Below, one piece after another: positions 54,887-62,790 of a DNA stretch of 64,000 nucleotides. Within the stretch, counting starts at the first letter, position 1, and each line of letters opens with the position of its first letter. Both the position numbers and the translations under genes were made by a program. A model generated the notes under the pieces. It worked only from the letters and a program-made list of their open reading frames with translations. It searched no databases and was not told the origin of the DNA. Origin of the DNA: a virus; the IMG/VR virus record IMGVR_UViG_3300020182_002648, positions 62,001-126,000 of that record. One strand, written 5' to 3'.

Positions 54887-56014
54887 TGCACCGAGATCAC
54901 ATTAAACACAAAAGCGACTAGCTACACAAAAACTGGCAGAAGTGTCAAGGAGTATGGAGAGACCGCTGTTTGTAATTTAGGTAGTATCAATCTGAAGAAT
55001 CATTTGATTGAAGTAGATGGAAAAGTAACGTTAGACTATGACAAGCTGAAGAACACAGTGACTGTTGGTATGAGGATGTTAGATAACGTTATTGATATCA
55101 ACTTCTATCCGACTGAAGAGACTCGGAGGAGCAATACTAAGCACAGACCAGTAGGCATGGGTAGCATGGGCTGGCATGATATGTTCTTGTCAATGGGCAT
55201 TGAATTCGATAGCGATGAGGCTGTCAAGTTGTCAAGCGATGTGTATGAATACATTTCATACAATGCTATATCAGCTAGTAACGATCTAGCCAAAGCCAGA
55301 GGCAAGTATGAATCATTCGAAGGATCAGCCTGGTCACAAGGTATATTACCGATGGATAGTTATCGTGACTTGATGAAGTTACGTACTGTGCGAGCTAGCA
55401 GTCGATCCAAACTCGATTGGGACTCTCTCAGAGCGTCTGTAGTTAAGCATGGCATGCGGAACAGCAACACGATGGCCATAGCACCAACAGCCACGATTAG
55501 CTCTATTGTAGGATCAAGTCCGAGTATCGAGCCATATTACAGTGTGTTGTATGTGTACAGTACATTGAGTGGTGAGTTTACCATGGTCAATGATCACTTC
55601 GTCAAGGACATGAAGAAGTTAGGATTATGGTCTCAGAGGCTAATCGATGATGTGAAACGTACAGATGGTGATATCTCCAAGTTGACTGATTGGAAAATTC
55701 CAGCAGAGATTGTGTCCAAATACCGAACAGCGTTTCAGCAGGATCAGATGAAGATGGTTGAATCTGCTGCTGCAAGGCAAAAGTGGATTGACCAGGGGGT
55801 GAGTTTAAATCTGTACAATGACAAGTCGAGTCTCAAGTTTTTGAATGATTTGTACATGCATGCATGGGAGAACGGATTGAAGACCACATACTATCTACGC
55901 AATCGTGCTGCCAGTACAATTGAGAAGAGCACAGTTGGGTCAACTCCAGAACCAGAAAATATCACAGCATGTAGTTTGAACAGTGCCCCTGGTGAATGTG
56001 AAGCTTGTCAGTAG
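54788..56014 (+). CDS. nrdA: IntC fused to ribonucleotide reductase C-terminal part
   Basis: 408 aa. After IntC the extein begins CTEITLN, the thiyl-radical Cys region (E. coli C439 and E441). AVCNLGS holds the second redox Cys (C462), and the CEACQ end is the C-terminal CxxC pair. After trans-splicing the mature NrdA would be 441 + 375 = 816 aa. Followed by small genes and nrdB. Confidence 0.93.
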   Translation: MIKITKLKQKQPVYDITVKDNHNFFGNNILVHNCTEITLNTKATSYTKTGRSVKEYGETAVCNLGSINLKNHLIEVDGKVTLDYDKLKNTVTVGMRMLDNVIDINFYPTEETRRSNTKHRPVGMGSMGWHDMFLSMGIEFDSDEAVKLSSDVYEYISYNAISASNDLAKARGKYESFEGSAWSQGILPMDSYRDLMKLRTVRASSRSKLDWDSLRASVVKHGMRNSNTMAIAPTATISSIVGSSPSIEPYYSVLYVYSTLSGEFTMVNDHFVKDMKKLGLWSQRLIDDVKRTDGDISKLTDWKIPAEIVSKYRTAFQQDQMKMVESAAARQKWIDQGVSLNLYNDKSSLKFLNDLYMHAWENGLKTTYYLRNRAASTIEKSTVGSTPEPENITACSLNSAPGECEACQ

Positions 56015-56015
56015 C

Positions 56016-56180
56016 GTGAGAATAATATTTGCCTGGTTATTATATCAAGTTGGTGACATTATAAGTAGATTGTTACGGTATAGTATGTTCGCGTGGTTAT
56101 ATCCAGTATATAGCAAGTTGATGTTGTGGAGCTCTCATCTCGATAGTAGTGATGCTATATGGCATAAAAAAAATGACTGA
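56016..56180 (+). CDS. Small membrane protein between nrdA and nrdB, 54 aa
   Basis: GTG start one base after the nrdA stop. IIFAWLLYQVGDIISRLL and YPVYSKLMLWSSHLD; similar SKLMLWSS-LD ... W tails occur in T4-like marine phages next to nucleotide genes. Single-span, function unknown. Confidence 0.6.
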   Translation: MRIIFAWLLYQVGDIISRLLRYSMFAWLYPVYSKLMLWSSHLDSSDAIWHKKND

Positions 56181-56184
56181 TATG

Positions 56185-56192
56185 TATAAATA
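56185..56192 (+). promoter_or_regulatory. T4 late promoter, exact TATAAATA
   Basis: Exact TATAAATA, 5 nt, ATG at 56198. The predicted +1 falls on the A of ATG. Confidence 0.85.
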
Positions 56193-56197
56193 ATAGT

Positions 56198-56350
56198 ATG
56201 CCAGTAACAACCACGACTACAAGCACTAGACCTGTACTAGAATCATCGCATGCAGGTGCGATGTTATTCGACACAGATACCAATCAACTCATCATATGGG
56301 ATGGCACTATATGGTATGTATTCGAACCAACGGCCACAATAGATCCTTGA
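56198..56350 (+). CDS. Small virion-like protein, 50 aa
   Basis: SSHAGAMLFDTDTNQLIIWDGTIWYVFEP is the LFDTDTNxLxxWDGTxW module found in tail-fibre and structural proteins. Late promoter. Possibly a tail or fibre accessory. Confidence 0.55.
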   Translation: MPVTTTTTSTRPVLESSHAGAMLFDTDTNQLIIWDGTIWYVFEPTATIDP

Positions 56351-56357
56351 TTCCATA

Positions 56358-56663
56358 ATGAGTACAAAGATTATAGGAAAGAACGGGTCGATATGGTTAA
56401 CTGGTAGATCTGCATTTGATCTAGATCAAGGAGGAGTCATTACTTTCCCGTACCCGGATATAGTTGATATTGAGAGTGTCATCACCGCTGCAGCAGCAGA
56501 GGACGGTATAATGGGATTCGGTACCGATACTAAGAACTTGTATATATCAAATAATGGAAGATGGTATAAGTTTGATTCTAGGTGGCATAAATGGAATACT
56601 CACGACCTAGATTGGAATGAGGAGAGCTTTGTTGCGATTGATTCTAATAGCACACCAATATAG
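56358..56663 (+). CDS. Small virion-like protein, 101 aa
   Basis: Carries the related module GIMGFGTDTKNLYISNNGRWYKF. N-terminal beta strand (KIIGKNGSIWLTG). Likely structural, co-transcribed with the 50-aa gene. Confidence 0.55.
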   Translation: MSTKIIGKNGSIWLTGRSAFDLDQGGVITFPYPDIVDIESVITAAAAEDGIMGFGTDTKNLYISNNGRWYKFDSRWHKWNTHDLDWNEESFVAIDSNSTPI

Positions 56664-56736
56664 GCTGAATAACTTTCTATAATTAAGTAGTACTTGTTGC
56701 TATTTATCAGCAATAATATATACTAAGTATTGAAAT

Positions 56737-57732
56737 ATGAGTCAAATCTTAGGCAAAGAATCCGCAGGAGTAAATCAAATACTCCCACACAAAAACAAAT
56801 GGGCTTGGGACCTGTATCGTTCTGGAAAGAACAACAATTGGACACCTGAAGAAGTGCCTATGACCAAGGATGTACAGAACTGGAAGAAGAGTGATGTTAT
56901 CTCTGATAATGAAAGACTGCTCATCAAGAGATGTCTAGGGTTTTTTGCTGGTAGTGAGAGTTTGGTAGGTAACAACTTGTTCACATTGTTCAAGTATATA
57001 ACGGATGCTGAATGTCGGCAGTACTTGAGCAGGCAGATGTATGAGGAGTGTTTACATAATGATACAATCGTGTATATTTGTGATTCACTTGATCTGGATA
57101 TTACTGAGGTATATCAAGCATATGAAAATATTCCTAGCATCAAGGCTAAAGATGATTTTCTCATGAATGTAACAGGTGACTTGGTTAACAATCCAGTTGA
57201 CACGAGCACACCTGAAGGAGTGAGAGAAGTTATCAAAGCAGCGTTCATATACTGGATTGTATGTGAGGGTACATTTTTCTTCAGCGGATTCGCCATGCTG
57301 CTGGCATTATCGGACAAGATTCCTGGAATCGCTGAGCAAATTCAATACACATTGAGAGATGAGAGTATACACATCAAGTTTGGCACAATGCTTCTCAACA
57401 AGATCAGAGAACAACATCCAGACGTGTGGGACGCTAAGCTAGATGAAGAGTTGACAGGATATCTCAAGAGTGCTGTAGAGTTGGAGATAAACTACGCTAA
57501 AGACGCTCTCCCCTCAGGGATCCTAGGTTTAAACTCTGACATGTTCGTTGATTACATGCAACATATTGCAAATCGTAGATTGTCCGGATTAGGCATGGAT
57601 TTCCGGTATGAAAAGGACGAGAATCCGTTTCCTTGGTTGAGTGAAGTGATAGATTTGAGCAAACAAAAGAACTTCTTTGAATCAAAGGTTACAGAGTATC
57701 AAAACTCTGGTGCTCTCGACGACGACTTTTAG
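56737..57732 (+). CDS. nrdB: Ribonucleotide reductase small subunit, lacking the radical tyrosine
   Basis: 331 aa. Metal ligands: Glu74 (FFAGSES, at the D84 position), Glu104-x-x-His107 (EECLH), Glu177 (CEGTFFFSG), Glu209-x-x-His212 (RDESIH). The Tyr122-equivalent, four residues after His107, is Ile111 (HNDTI). Glu at the D84 site plus no Tyr resembles class Ic/Id subunits with a metal-based oxidant. Radical-path residues Trp35 and a C-terminal Tyr (TEYQNSG) remain. Works with NrdA. Confidence 0.93.
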   Translation: MSQILGKESAGVNQILPHKNKWAWDLYRSGKNNNWTPEEVPMTKDVQNWKKSDVISDNERLLIKRCLGFFAGSESLVGNNLFTLFKYITDAECRQYLSRQMYEECLHNDTIVYICDSLDLDITEVYQAYENIPSIKAKDDFLMNVTGDLVNNPVDTSTPEGVREVIKAAFIYWIVCEGTFFFSGFAMLLALSDKIPGIAEQIQYTLRDESIHIKFGTMLLNKIREQHPDVWDAKLDEELTGYLKSAVELEINYAKDALPSGILGLNSDMFVDYMQHIANRRLSGLGMDFRYEKDENPFPWLSEVIDLSKQKNFFESKVTEYQNSGALDDDF

Positions 57733-57770
57733 AAATACGTATACTTTTCGGTAGCGCAACCGACTTTTCG

Positions 57771-57778
57771 ATTAAATA
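57771..57778 (+). promoter_or_regulatory. T4-late-like promoter box
   Basis: ATTAAATA, 5 nt, ATG of the subtilase gene. Confidence 0.65.
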
Positions 57779-57783
57779 ATTAT

Positions 57784-59001
57784 ATGATCGAGAAAATAAA
57801 GAATATACTTAAATTTAAAAATGATGTAAGCCTGCCTGACATAGAGGTCAACGAGGTGTCACAGACTTTATCTCAATCCATTGGATGGGGATTAACACAA
57901 AACAACATACCACGGGCTTGGACAGAGTCTAAGGGCAAAGGAGTTGTCGTGGCTGTGATTGACACAGGCATGCCCATTCATCCAGATATAGGGGACAATG
58001 CTATTGAAGGTAAATCCTTCATACCTGGTGAGAACATATATGACAACCATGGACATCAAACTCATTGCGTTGGTATCATATGTGCCAAGAATAATGAGTT
58101 TGGAATGGTCGGAGTTGCTCCGGAATCTAAATGTGTTTGTATCAAGGGATTGAGCAACAGTGGCAGTGGCAGTTCTAAAGGAATCGCAGATGCACTAGAT
58201 TATTGTTTGGAAATCAAGCCGGATATCGTGAGCATGAGTCTAGGTAGTTCCAGAGCAGACCCAGCCATGCATGAGGCTATCAAGCGACTGGTCAAGGCTG
58301 GTATAGTTGTAGTATGCGCCGCTGGCAATAGCGCTGCAGCTGGTGTCAATTATCCTGGAGCATTTCCAGAGACTATAGCTATTGGTTCACATGAAGTTGA
58401 TGGTAAGCTGTCATGGTTTAGTAGTGTAGGTACTCAAGTCGATTGGGCTGCACCTGGAGGTAAAATATACAGCACGTACACCAAAGGACGATATGCAGAG
58501 CTGAGCGGAACTTCAATGGCATGTCCATTTGTAGCTGGTGTTCTAGCTCTATTGATATCTAAATGGAAGAAGGACGGTAGAGAATACACTGTGGATGATG
58601 TTTGGTTGTCGTTACTTTCCAATACTATAGACAAGTTTACACCTGGTGAAGACAATCACTTTGGTAATGGCATCATTGATGTGTTGTCTCTTTTAGATGC
58701 TGGGCCGGAACCTGAACCAACACCGGAACCTGAACCAACACCGGAACCAACACCGGAACCAACACCGGAACCAACACCGGAACCTGAACCAACACCGGAA
58801 CCAAAACCCGGGGTATGGATGAGACAACGGACATGGGTTACTATTGGGTTGTTTTTACTAACCACAATAGGCATACTGTCACTAATAAATCACCACATGT
58901 CTATTGACGTTCTAGAAGAGATCGATTGGGATCAACGACTAGAGGAGGACTTGGAGAGCAGAGGACTAACGGAAGAGCAATGGCGCTCTATGAGGCGTTA
59001 A
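57784..59001 (+). CDS. Subtilisin-like serine protease with Pro-Glu repeats and C-terminal membrane anchor, 405 aa
   Basis: S8 triad: Asp60 (VIDTGM), His91 (NHGHQTHC), Ser244 (SGTSMACP), with oxyanion Asn182 (AAGNS). Residues about 308-343 are EPTPEP-type repeats acting as a rigid linker. A membrane span lies at about 350-368, then an acidic tail. No signal peptide, so the catalytic domain orientation is unclear. A late protein; it could process virion proteins or act on the host surface. Converges with ppa. Confidence 0.92.
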   Translation: MIEKIKNILKFKNDVSLPDIEVNEVSQTLSQSIGWGLTQNNIPRAWTESKGKGVVVAVIDTGMPIHPDIGDNAIEGKSFIPGENIYDNHGHQTHCVGIICAKNNEFGMVGVAPESKCVCIKGLSNSGSGSSKGIADALDYCLEIKPDIVSMSLGSSRADPAMHEAIKRLVKAGIVVVCAAGNSAAAGVNYPGAFPETIAIGSHEVDGKLSWFSSVGTQVDWAAPGGKIYSTYTKGRYAELSGTSMACPFVAGVLALLISKWKKDGREYTVDDVWLSLLSNTIDKFTPGEDNHFGNGIIDVLSLLDAGPEPEPTPEPEPTPEPTPEPTPEPTPEPEPTPEPKPGVWMRQRTWVTIGLFLLTTIGILSLINHHMSIDVLEEIDWDQRLEEDLESRGLTEEQWRSMRR

Positions 59002-59497
59002 GAGAGTCTTTTTTGATAATTTTAAGTGCTGCTTCGCGATCTAACCAGTCGTGAACCAGCACTTGTTTGTTGGACAAATCCTTGTAGTGTTGAAAGAAAT
59101 TCTTAGTCACATCTAAGAATAACCGGCTGACTTGATGTATGTCGGTTTTTCTTTTAACTGCGGATGTAGGCACGCCTAAGATCTTGTAATCCTTATCACC
59201 ATCGTCATCCATATCTAACACTCCTATCACGCGACACTCTACTAATGTGGTTCTCTCTATGGGAGCATTAGCATACACCAGGATGTCTAGTGGGTCGCCA
59301 TCAGCACCTAATGTGTTAGGTATAAACCCGTAATTGGCAGGGTAGACCATGGCGCTCGTTAAGCATCTATCCAGTCTAAATATCTCTAAATCTTTATCAT
59401 ATTCATACTTCGTACTGGTTCCTTTGGGTATCTCTACAATAGCGTTTACTATGTCCGGGGAGTCCTTATGTAGGGGAATCTTGTACAGGTTTATCAT
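58988..59497 (-). CDS. ppa: Inorganic pyrophosphatase (family I), 169 aa
   Basis: KGTSTKYEYDK, VYPANYGFIPNTL, DGDPLDILVY and VLDMDDDGDKDYKI are the classic family-I PPase motifs with the Asp metal ligands. Hydrolyses PPi, pulling polymerisation, nucleotide and sugar-nucleotide reactions forward. Late box 5 nt upstream. Ends with a 14-nt overlap of the subtilase 3' end (convergent). Confidence 0.95.
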   Translation of the reverse strand: MINLYKIPLHKDSPDIVNAIVEIPKGTSTKYEYDKDLEIFRLDRCLTSAMVYPANYGFIPNTLGADGDPLDILVYANAPIERTTLVECRVIGVLDMDDDGDKDYKILGVPTSAVKRKTDIHQVSRLFLDVTKNFFQHYKDLSNKQVLVHDWLDREAALKIIKKDSLNAS

Positions 59498-59502
59498 GTG
59501 AT

Positions 59503-59510
59503 TATTTATG
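59503..59510 (-). promoter_or_regulatory. T4-late-like promoter box
   Basis: CATAAATA, 5 nt, ATG of ppa. Confidence 0.7.
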
Positions 59511-59532
59511 ATAGTGTTGTGTGATTAAATAC

Positions 59533-59563
59533 AAAAAAGCCTGCCAACTTTCGCTGACAGGCT
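59533..59563 (-). terminator. Rho-independent terminator
   Basis: AGCCTG/CAGGCT stem with a bulge and short loop, six T after it on the minus strand. Ends the outer-membrane-protein transcript. Confidence 0.85.
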
Positions 59564-59590
59564 AGATATTTTTAGCTCTTATTCCATCAA

Positions 59591-60250
59591 TTAGAAGTCC
59601 ATGGACAGTCCAACTGATACAATAGTTTCCCCATCGACGTCTTCTGCATCAATGTAATCGACTCCCAAGTTACCCTTGAGATCACCAACGACCACACGTG
59701 AAGCACCCAGACCAGCAATGAAGTAGTCTCGGTCGAGTGTTTTGGTCACTTCAGTCCGTCCAACACCAGCTCCAACCGTCAATGCGGCAAGGTCAGTGTC
59801 GAACGTGTGACTGATTCCAAGCTCAGTAGTATACAACTCATCGTCGAGATTGTAAAACACTGTAACTGTTGGTGACAATACTACATCAGCTGACAAACCA
59901 ATGAACAATTCACCAACTGACGCTCCGTCTACTTGCTCACGGTGAGTGTACCCACCAGTTGCAGCTAACAGACCGTCAAGGAAGGTTGATGACACACCTC
60001 CGACGAATTCATACGTATCACTCGTGCCTGCTAGAGGTGAGCTCATGAATCCGGAGAAGTACGCTCCGATATTATCAGAGACATCCCCTTGGACACCTAG
60101 TTGAGTTTGGATTGCTTCAGAAGACACGAGAGCACCACGATAAATGTAGTCGGACTTGTACCCCGTGCTAATATTACCAGACAGCTCTCCTGCCGTTACG
60201 TTATTGATTAAGCTGCAAAGCAGCGTTAGAATAGTTAATTTAACTTTCAT
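59591..60250 (-). CDS. TorF-like outer-membrane beta-barrel protein, 219 aa
   Basis: Signal peptide (residues 1-20, VTA cleavage). GNISTGYKSDYIYRGALVSS is the TorF/putative-porin N-terminus, and repeated amphipathic strands end in a C-terminal Phe (VSVGLSMDF), the beta-barrel assembly signal. Own leaderless-type promoter and terminator make it a self-contained unit. A phage-encoded porin is expected to alter the host outer membrane; the role is unproven. Confidence 0.8.
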   Translation of the reverse strand: MKVKLTILTLLCSLINNVTAGELSGNISTGYKSDYIYRGALVSSEAIQTQLGVQGDVSDNIGAYFSGFMSSPLAGTSDTYEFVGGVSSTFLDGLLAATGGYTHREQVDGASVGELFIGLSADVVLSPTVTVFYNLDDELYTTELGISHTFDTDLAALTVGAGVGRTEVTKTLDRDYFIAGLGASRVVVGDLKGNLGVDYIDAEDVDGETIVSVGLSMDF

Positions 60251-60256
60251 GCCATT

Positions 60257-60285
60257 ATTATAATGGCTTCTGAAGCTAATGGCAA
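60257..60285 (-). promoter_or_regulatory. Sigma70-like promoter, leaderless
   Basis: TTGCCA, 17 nt, TATAAT, 6 nt, ATG of the outer-membrane protein gene. Confidence 0.88.
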
Positions 60286-60292
60286 CTGTTAC

Positions 60293-60409
60293 CTACTCTC
60301 CAAATTTGTACCCGAAACAATCTTCATCTATCACACTTTCATAAAACCCCAATAAACTATTAAGTTCTGAGCATAATCCACGTATTGTGAGTTTGTATGT
60401 ATAATTCAT
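60293..60409 (-). CDS. Hypothetical protein, 38 aa
   Basis: ATG overlaps the methyltransferase's TGA (AATGA). MNYTYKLTIRGLCSELNSLLGFYES with end CFGYKFGE. No family recognised. Confidence 0.45.
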   Translation of the reverse strand: MNYTYKLTIRGLCSELNSLLGFYESVIDEDCFGYKFGE

Positions 60410-61065
60410 TTCTCTAAAATTATTCTCATTAATACAGGGTTATCATCTTTGTAGATAGATAAATCGTCTTGCTCGTTGAAATAAAGCAATTTAAATCCAA
60501 GAGATAGAACTGTATTTAAGAACTTTTGTGAATCTACGAATCTACGAGTATGTCCATCATTAAAATATGTTGTGTCACATATATGCTCACCCACTCCGAA
60601 TTTTGTATCTTTGGTTGTGCGAACTTCAATACAAAACAAACCCTCTCCCCTTAAACATTCGAATACTTTGGTTAATAGTCTATCTTGCTCTTCTGATGTA
60701 ATTGAATGAATAGTGAACCGAGAATAAAACACATCAATTGGTAACAGGTCTGGATGATATTCATTTGTATGTTTATCATCTGAGTGATGCGAGGGTTTGA
60801 TAAAATCATCCACAAGAAACTGTAGTCTATGGTGAGCTTTGCCTTCTTTAACTGAAGAATCTATAGACTGATCAACAGCCAGAACATCATGACCTAATTT
60901 AGCGAAATAAAACGAGTCTCTTGCATTTCCACACCCTAAGTCCACGATTGATCGCTGATGTTTAAAAAAGTTTTCTTCGCAAAATTTAGCAAAAGTGCTA
61001 CATTCAGATATATCCTCTCTAAACGAGTGATCTCTATAAAATTTATTCCAGTATTGTTTGTCCAT
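60406..61065 (-). CDS. SAM-dependent methyltransferase, class I, 219 aa
   Basis: IVDLGCGNARDSFYFAKLGHDVLAVDQS (about 40-67) is the SAM-binding motif I region, with acidic post-I Asp. Resembles sugar- or small-molecule O/N-methyltransferases of glycan clusters. ATG overlaps the LicD-like stop by one base. Part of an AT-rich second glycan group. Confidence 0.85.
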   Translation of the reverse strand: MDKQYWNKFYRDHSFREDISECSTFAKFCEENFFKHQRSIVDLGCGNARDSFYFAKLGHDVLAVDQSIDSSVKEGKAHHRLQFLVDDFIKPSHHSDDKHTNEYHPDLLPIDVFYSRFTIHSITSEEQDRLLTKVFECLRGEGLFCIEVRTTKDTKFGVGEHICDTTYFNDGHTRRFVDSQKFLNTVLSLGFKLLYFNEQDDLSIYKDDNPVLMRIILEK

Positions 61066-61652
61066 TATCGTTTTCCGTGTCTAGTATGAGCATGCTTGTC
61101 TTTTATTGGTGTGCGCCAATCACTACCATAAAGTTTCTGAAAATAAACCTCTGGATTTACTGGGCATGCAAACTCTCTATTGTTGAAGCTCACTGTGTTA
61201 TTTTTTGAGAAATCCGCAGGTGTCAAAGTGCCAAAAGACGGATGATTGATTAAGTTTTCTGATTCCGTATTTTCTTTTTCATAGAAATAAATATCTATAT
61301 AATCCCCGCCACGAGTGAATGAGGTAATCAAAGGGAGCAACCTAGTTAGTATCAGCTTATTTTCTTTCATCTTTTCTACGATTTTGATAAGCTCCTCCTC
61401 ATTATCAATCCATACAGCTATATCTGTATCCGTATCATGCTCGATAAGGTTTCCATCTCTGTATATCCCCAGTAGAGTACCAAATACAATACAATACTTG
61501 ACTTCAAGATGTTCAAAGATATCAACCGTGGTTAACAGGTTGGATGTTGACTGTTGTATATTGATTGGAGTTCCGGGCTGGTTAGGATGATTTGAGAACC
61601 GATTTTGCCCGGTGATTCGAGGGTACTTACGTTTGATTTTATTTATTTTCAT
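61065..61652 (-). CDS. LicD-like phosphotransferase, 195 aa
   Basis: YCIVFGTLLGIYRDGNLIEHDTDTDIAVW and LYGSDWRTPIKDKH match LicD/fukutin-related nucleotidyltransferase-fold proteins, which attach phosphocholine or similar phospho-groups to glycans. Metal-binding DTDTD triad present. Likely decorates a surface or virion glycan. Confidence 0.8.
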   Translation of the reverse strand: MKINKIKRKYPRITGQNRFSNHPNQPGTPINIQQSTSNLLTTVDIFEHLEVKYCIVFGTLLGIYRDGNLIEHDTDTDIAVWIDNEEELIKIVEKMKENKLILTRLLPLITSFTRGGDYIDIYFYEKENTESENLINHPSFGTLTPADFSKNNTVSFNNREFACPVNPEVYFQKLYGSDWRTPIKDKHAHTRHGKR

Positions 61653-61662
61653 TTTATAAATT

Positions 61663-61824
61663 TTACATTTTTGTTATAATCCCATGCATTTTGTTTTTGC
61701 AGTGAGTCTTGTTTGTTGTTTTGGGAGTATCTAATTGTAATCCAGTTTTTTTAGCCAGCACATATGCAGCTGCATATTGTATCAGTCGGTTTCCAAGGCG
61801 ACCTCGATATTTCATATCAATCAT
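61663..61824 (-). pseudogene. Truncated GT11 (alpha-1,2-fucosyltransferase-like) N-terminus, 53 codons
   Basis: MKYRGRLGNRLIQYAAAYVLAKKTG matches the GT11 start (GRLGNQLFQYAxAYALAKK), but the reading frame stops after 53 codons, with no catalytic core. A relict or a co-opted small protein. ATGA overlap with the GT47-like gene. Confidence 0.65.
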
Positions 61825-62789
61825 AACTTGCTATCTAATCCTTTTAAACTTAAAATTTCAGTAGATATAAATTTATTATCAATTTTATTTATATCAAAAT
61901 CATTTTTATATATTTCCACGAGCTTTGCTAACAGAAACTCCGAGAATCCATATGCAGCACAATTGTGTTTAAAGAACATATCATGAAATTTGCGAATATT
62001 GTTCTTCATATACAATACACGTTCTTTGTCTTCTAATAACAATGTAACTTGTTGATGTATATGTTCCATGCTATGTTCTCGTAAATCAAATCTTAACACG
62101 TAATCGTCGACATTCGTAAATATATTTTCCCAGCCATAGTCATTCATAGAATTGATCATAATCGGAATACACCCACATCTTATTACATCAAAAAATGTAT
62201 GTGTCCAAATTCTATCACCACGTAACATATACACGACATCTGATTTGGATAAATTATTTAAATAAGTTTCATATGTTCCTGTTTTGAATCCATCTCTGTA
62301 GATCTTCTCTTTAAATAAAGAAACATCGAATCTTTTGTCATCTACTTTGTTGTAAAAAGAAAGAACGTTACCTCGTGTTTCATGAGTGTTGTTACCAGAC
62401 CAAAAAACTTTATTGTGAAAAGTTTCATTTTTAATTGTTTTATTGTCGCCAAACTTAGGGCCGAGAGGAGTCGGTATGACATAAGGAATATCGCATAAAT
62501 CGTTTGTTGAAAAACAAAAGTTACTAAAGTTTGGACGAGGTGAAATTGCATTATCAACACAAAATCCTTCACGGCACTTCAACAAACTTAAGTTTACATA
62601 TTTGCGAGGATTGCGAAGAATAGAAACCTCATTGGGTTTTACTTTGTTTGAATCATATGCATGCCAGTGCTTTTCCGTAAAATACAAATCGGCATCTTTA
62701 GATGAGCCATCAACGAAATTGATTTTTTTATGAAAAGTGTCGCAAAACCGGTTTTGCTTTAATCCAAAATCTGTTGCTATTGTTATCAT
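61821..62789 (-). CDS. GT47/exostosin-like glycosyltransferase, 322 aa
   Basis: RGDRIWTHTFFDVIRCGCIPIMINSMNDYGW is the exostosin-type C-terminal block (R-x-x-E/D-x-x-x-x-GCIPVI), and VIPTPLGPKFGD precedes it. No DxD needed in GT47. No transmembrane segment. Likely glycan synthesis. Confidence 0.75.
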   Translation of the reverse strand: MITIATDFGLKQNRFCDTFHKKINFVDGSSKDADLYFTEKHWHAYDSNKVKPNEVSILRNPRKYVNLSLLKCREGFCVDNAISPRPNFSNFCFSTNDLCDIPYVIPTPLGPKFGDNKTIKNETFHNKVFWSGNNTHETRGNVLSFYNKVDDKRFDVSLFKEKIYRDGFKTGTYETYLNNLSKSDVVYMLRGDRIWTHTFFDVIRCGCIPIMINSMNDYGWENIFTNVDDYVLRFDLREHSMEHIHQQVTLLLEDKERVLYMKNNIRKFHDMFFKHNCAAYGFSEFLLAKLVEIYKNDFDINKIDNKFISTEILSLKGLDSKL

Positions 62790-62790
62790 A

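Noticed and set aside
52325-56014. Broken nrdA pseudogene
   Set aside because: Each half has complete intein splice motifs and intact catalytic residues; the interruption is a split intein with an endonuclease gene, not decay.
58656-58874. Gly/Ser-Val repeat frame on the minus strand
   Set aside because: It is the antisense of the Pro-Glu repeat in the subtilase gene.
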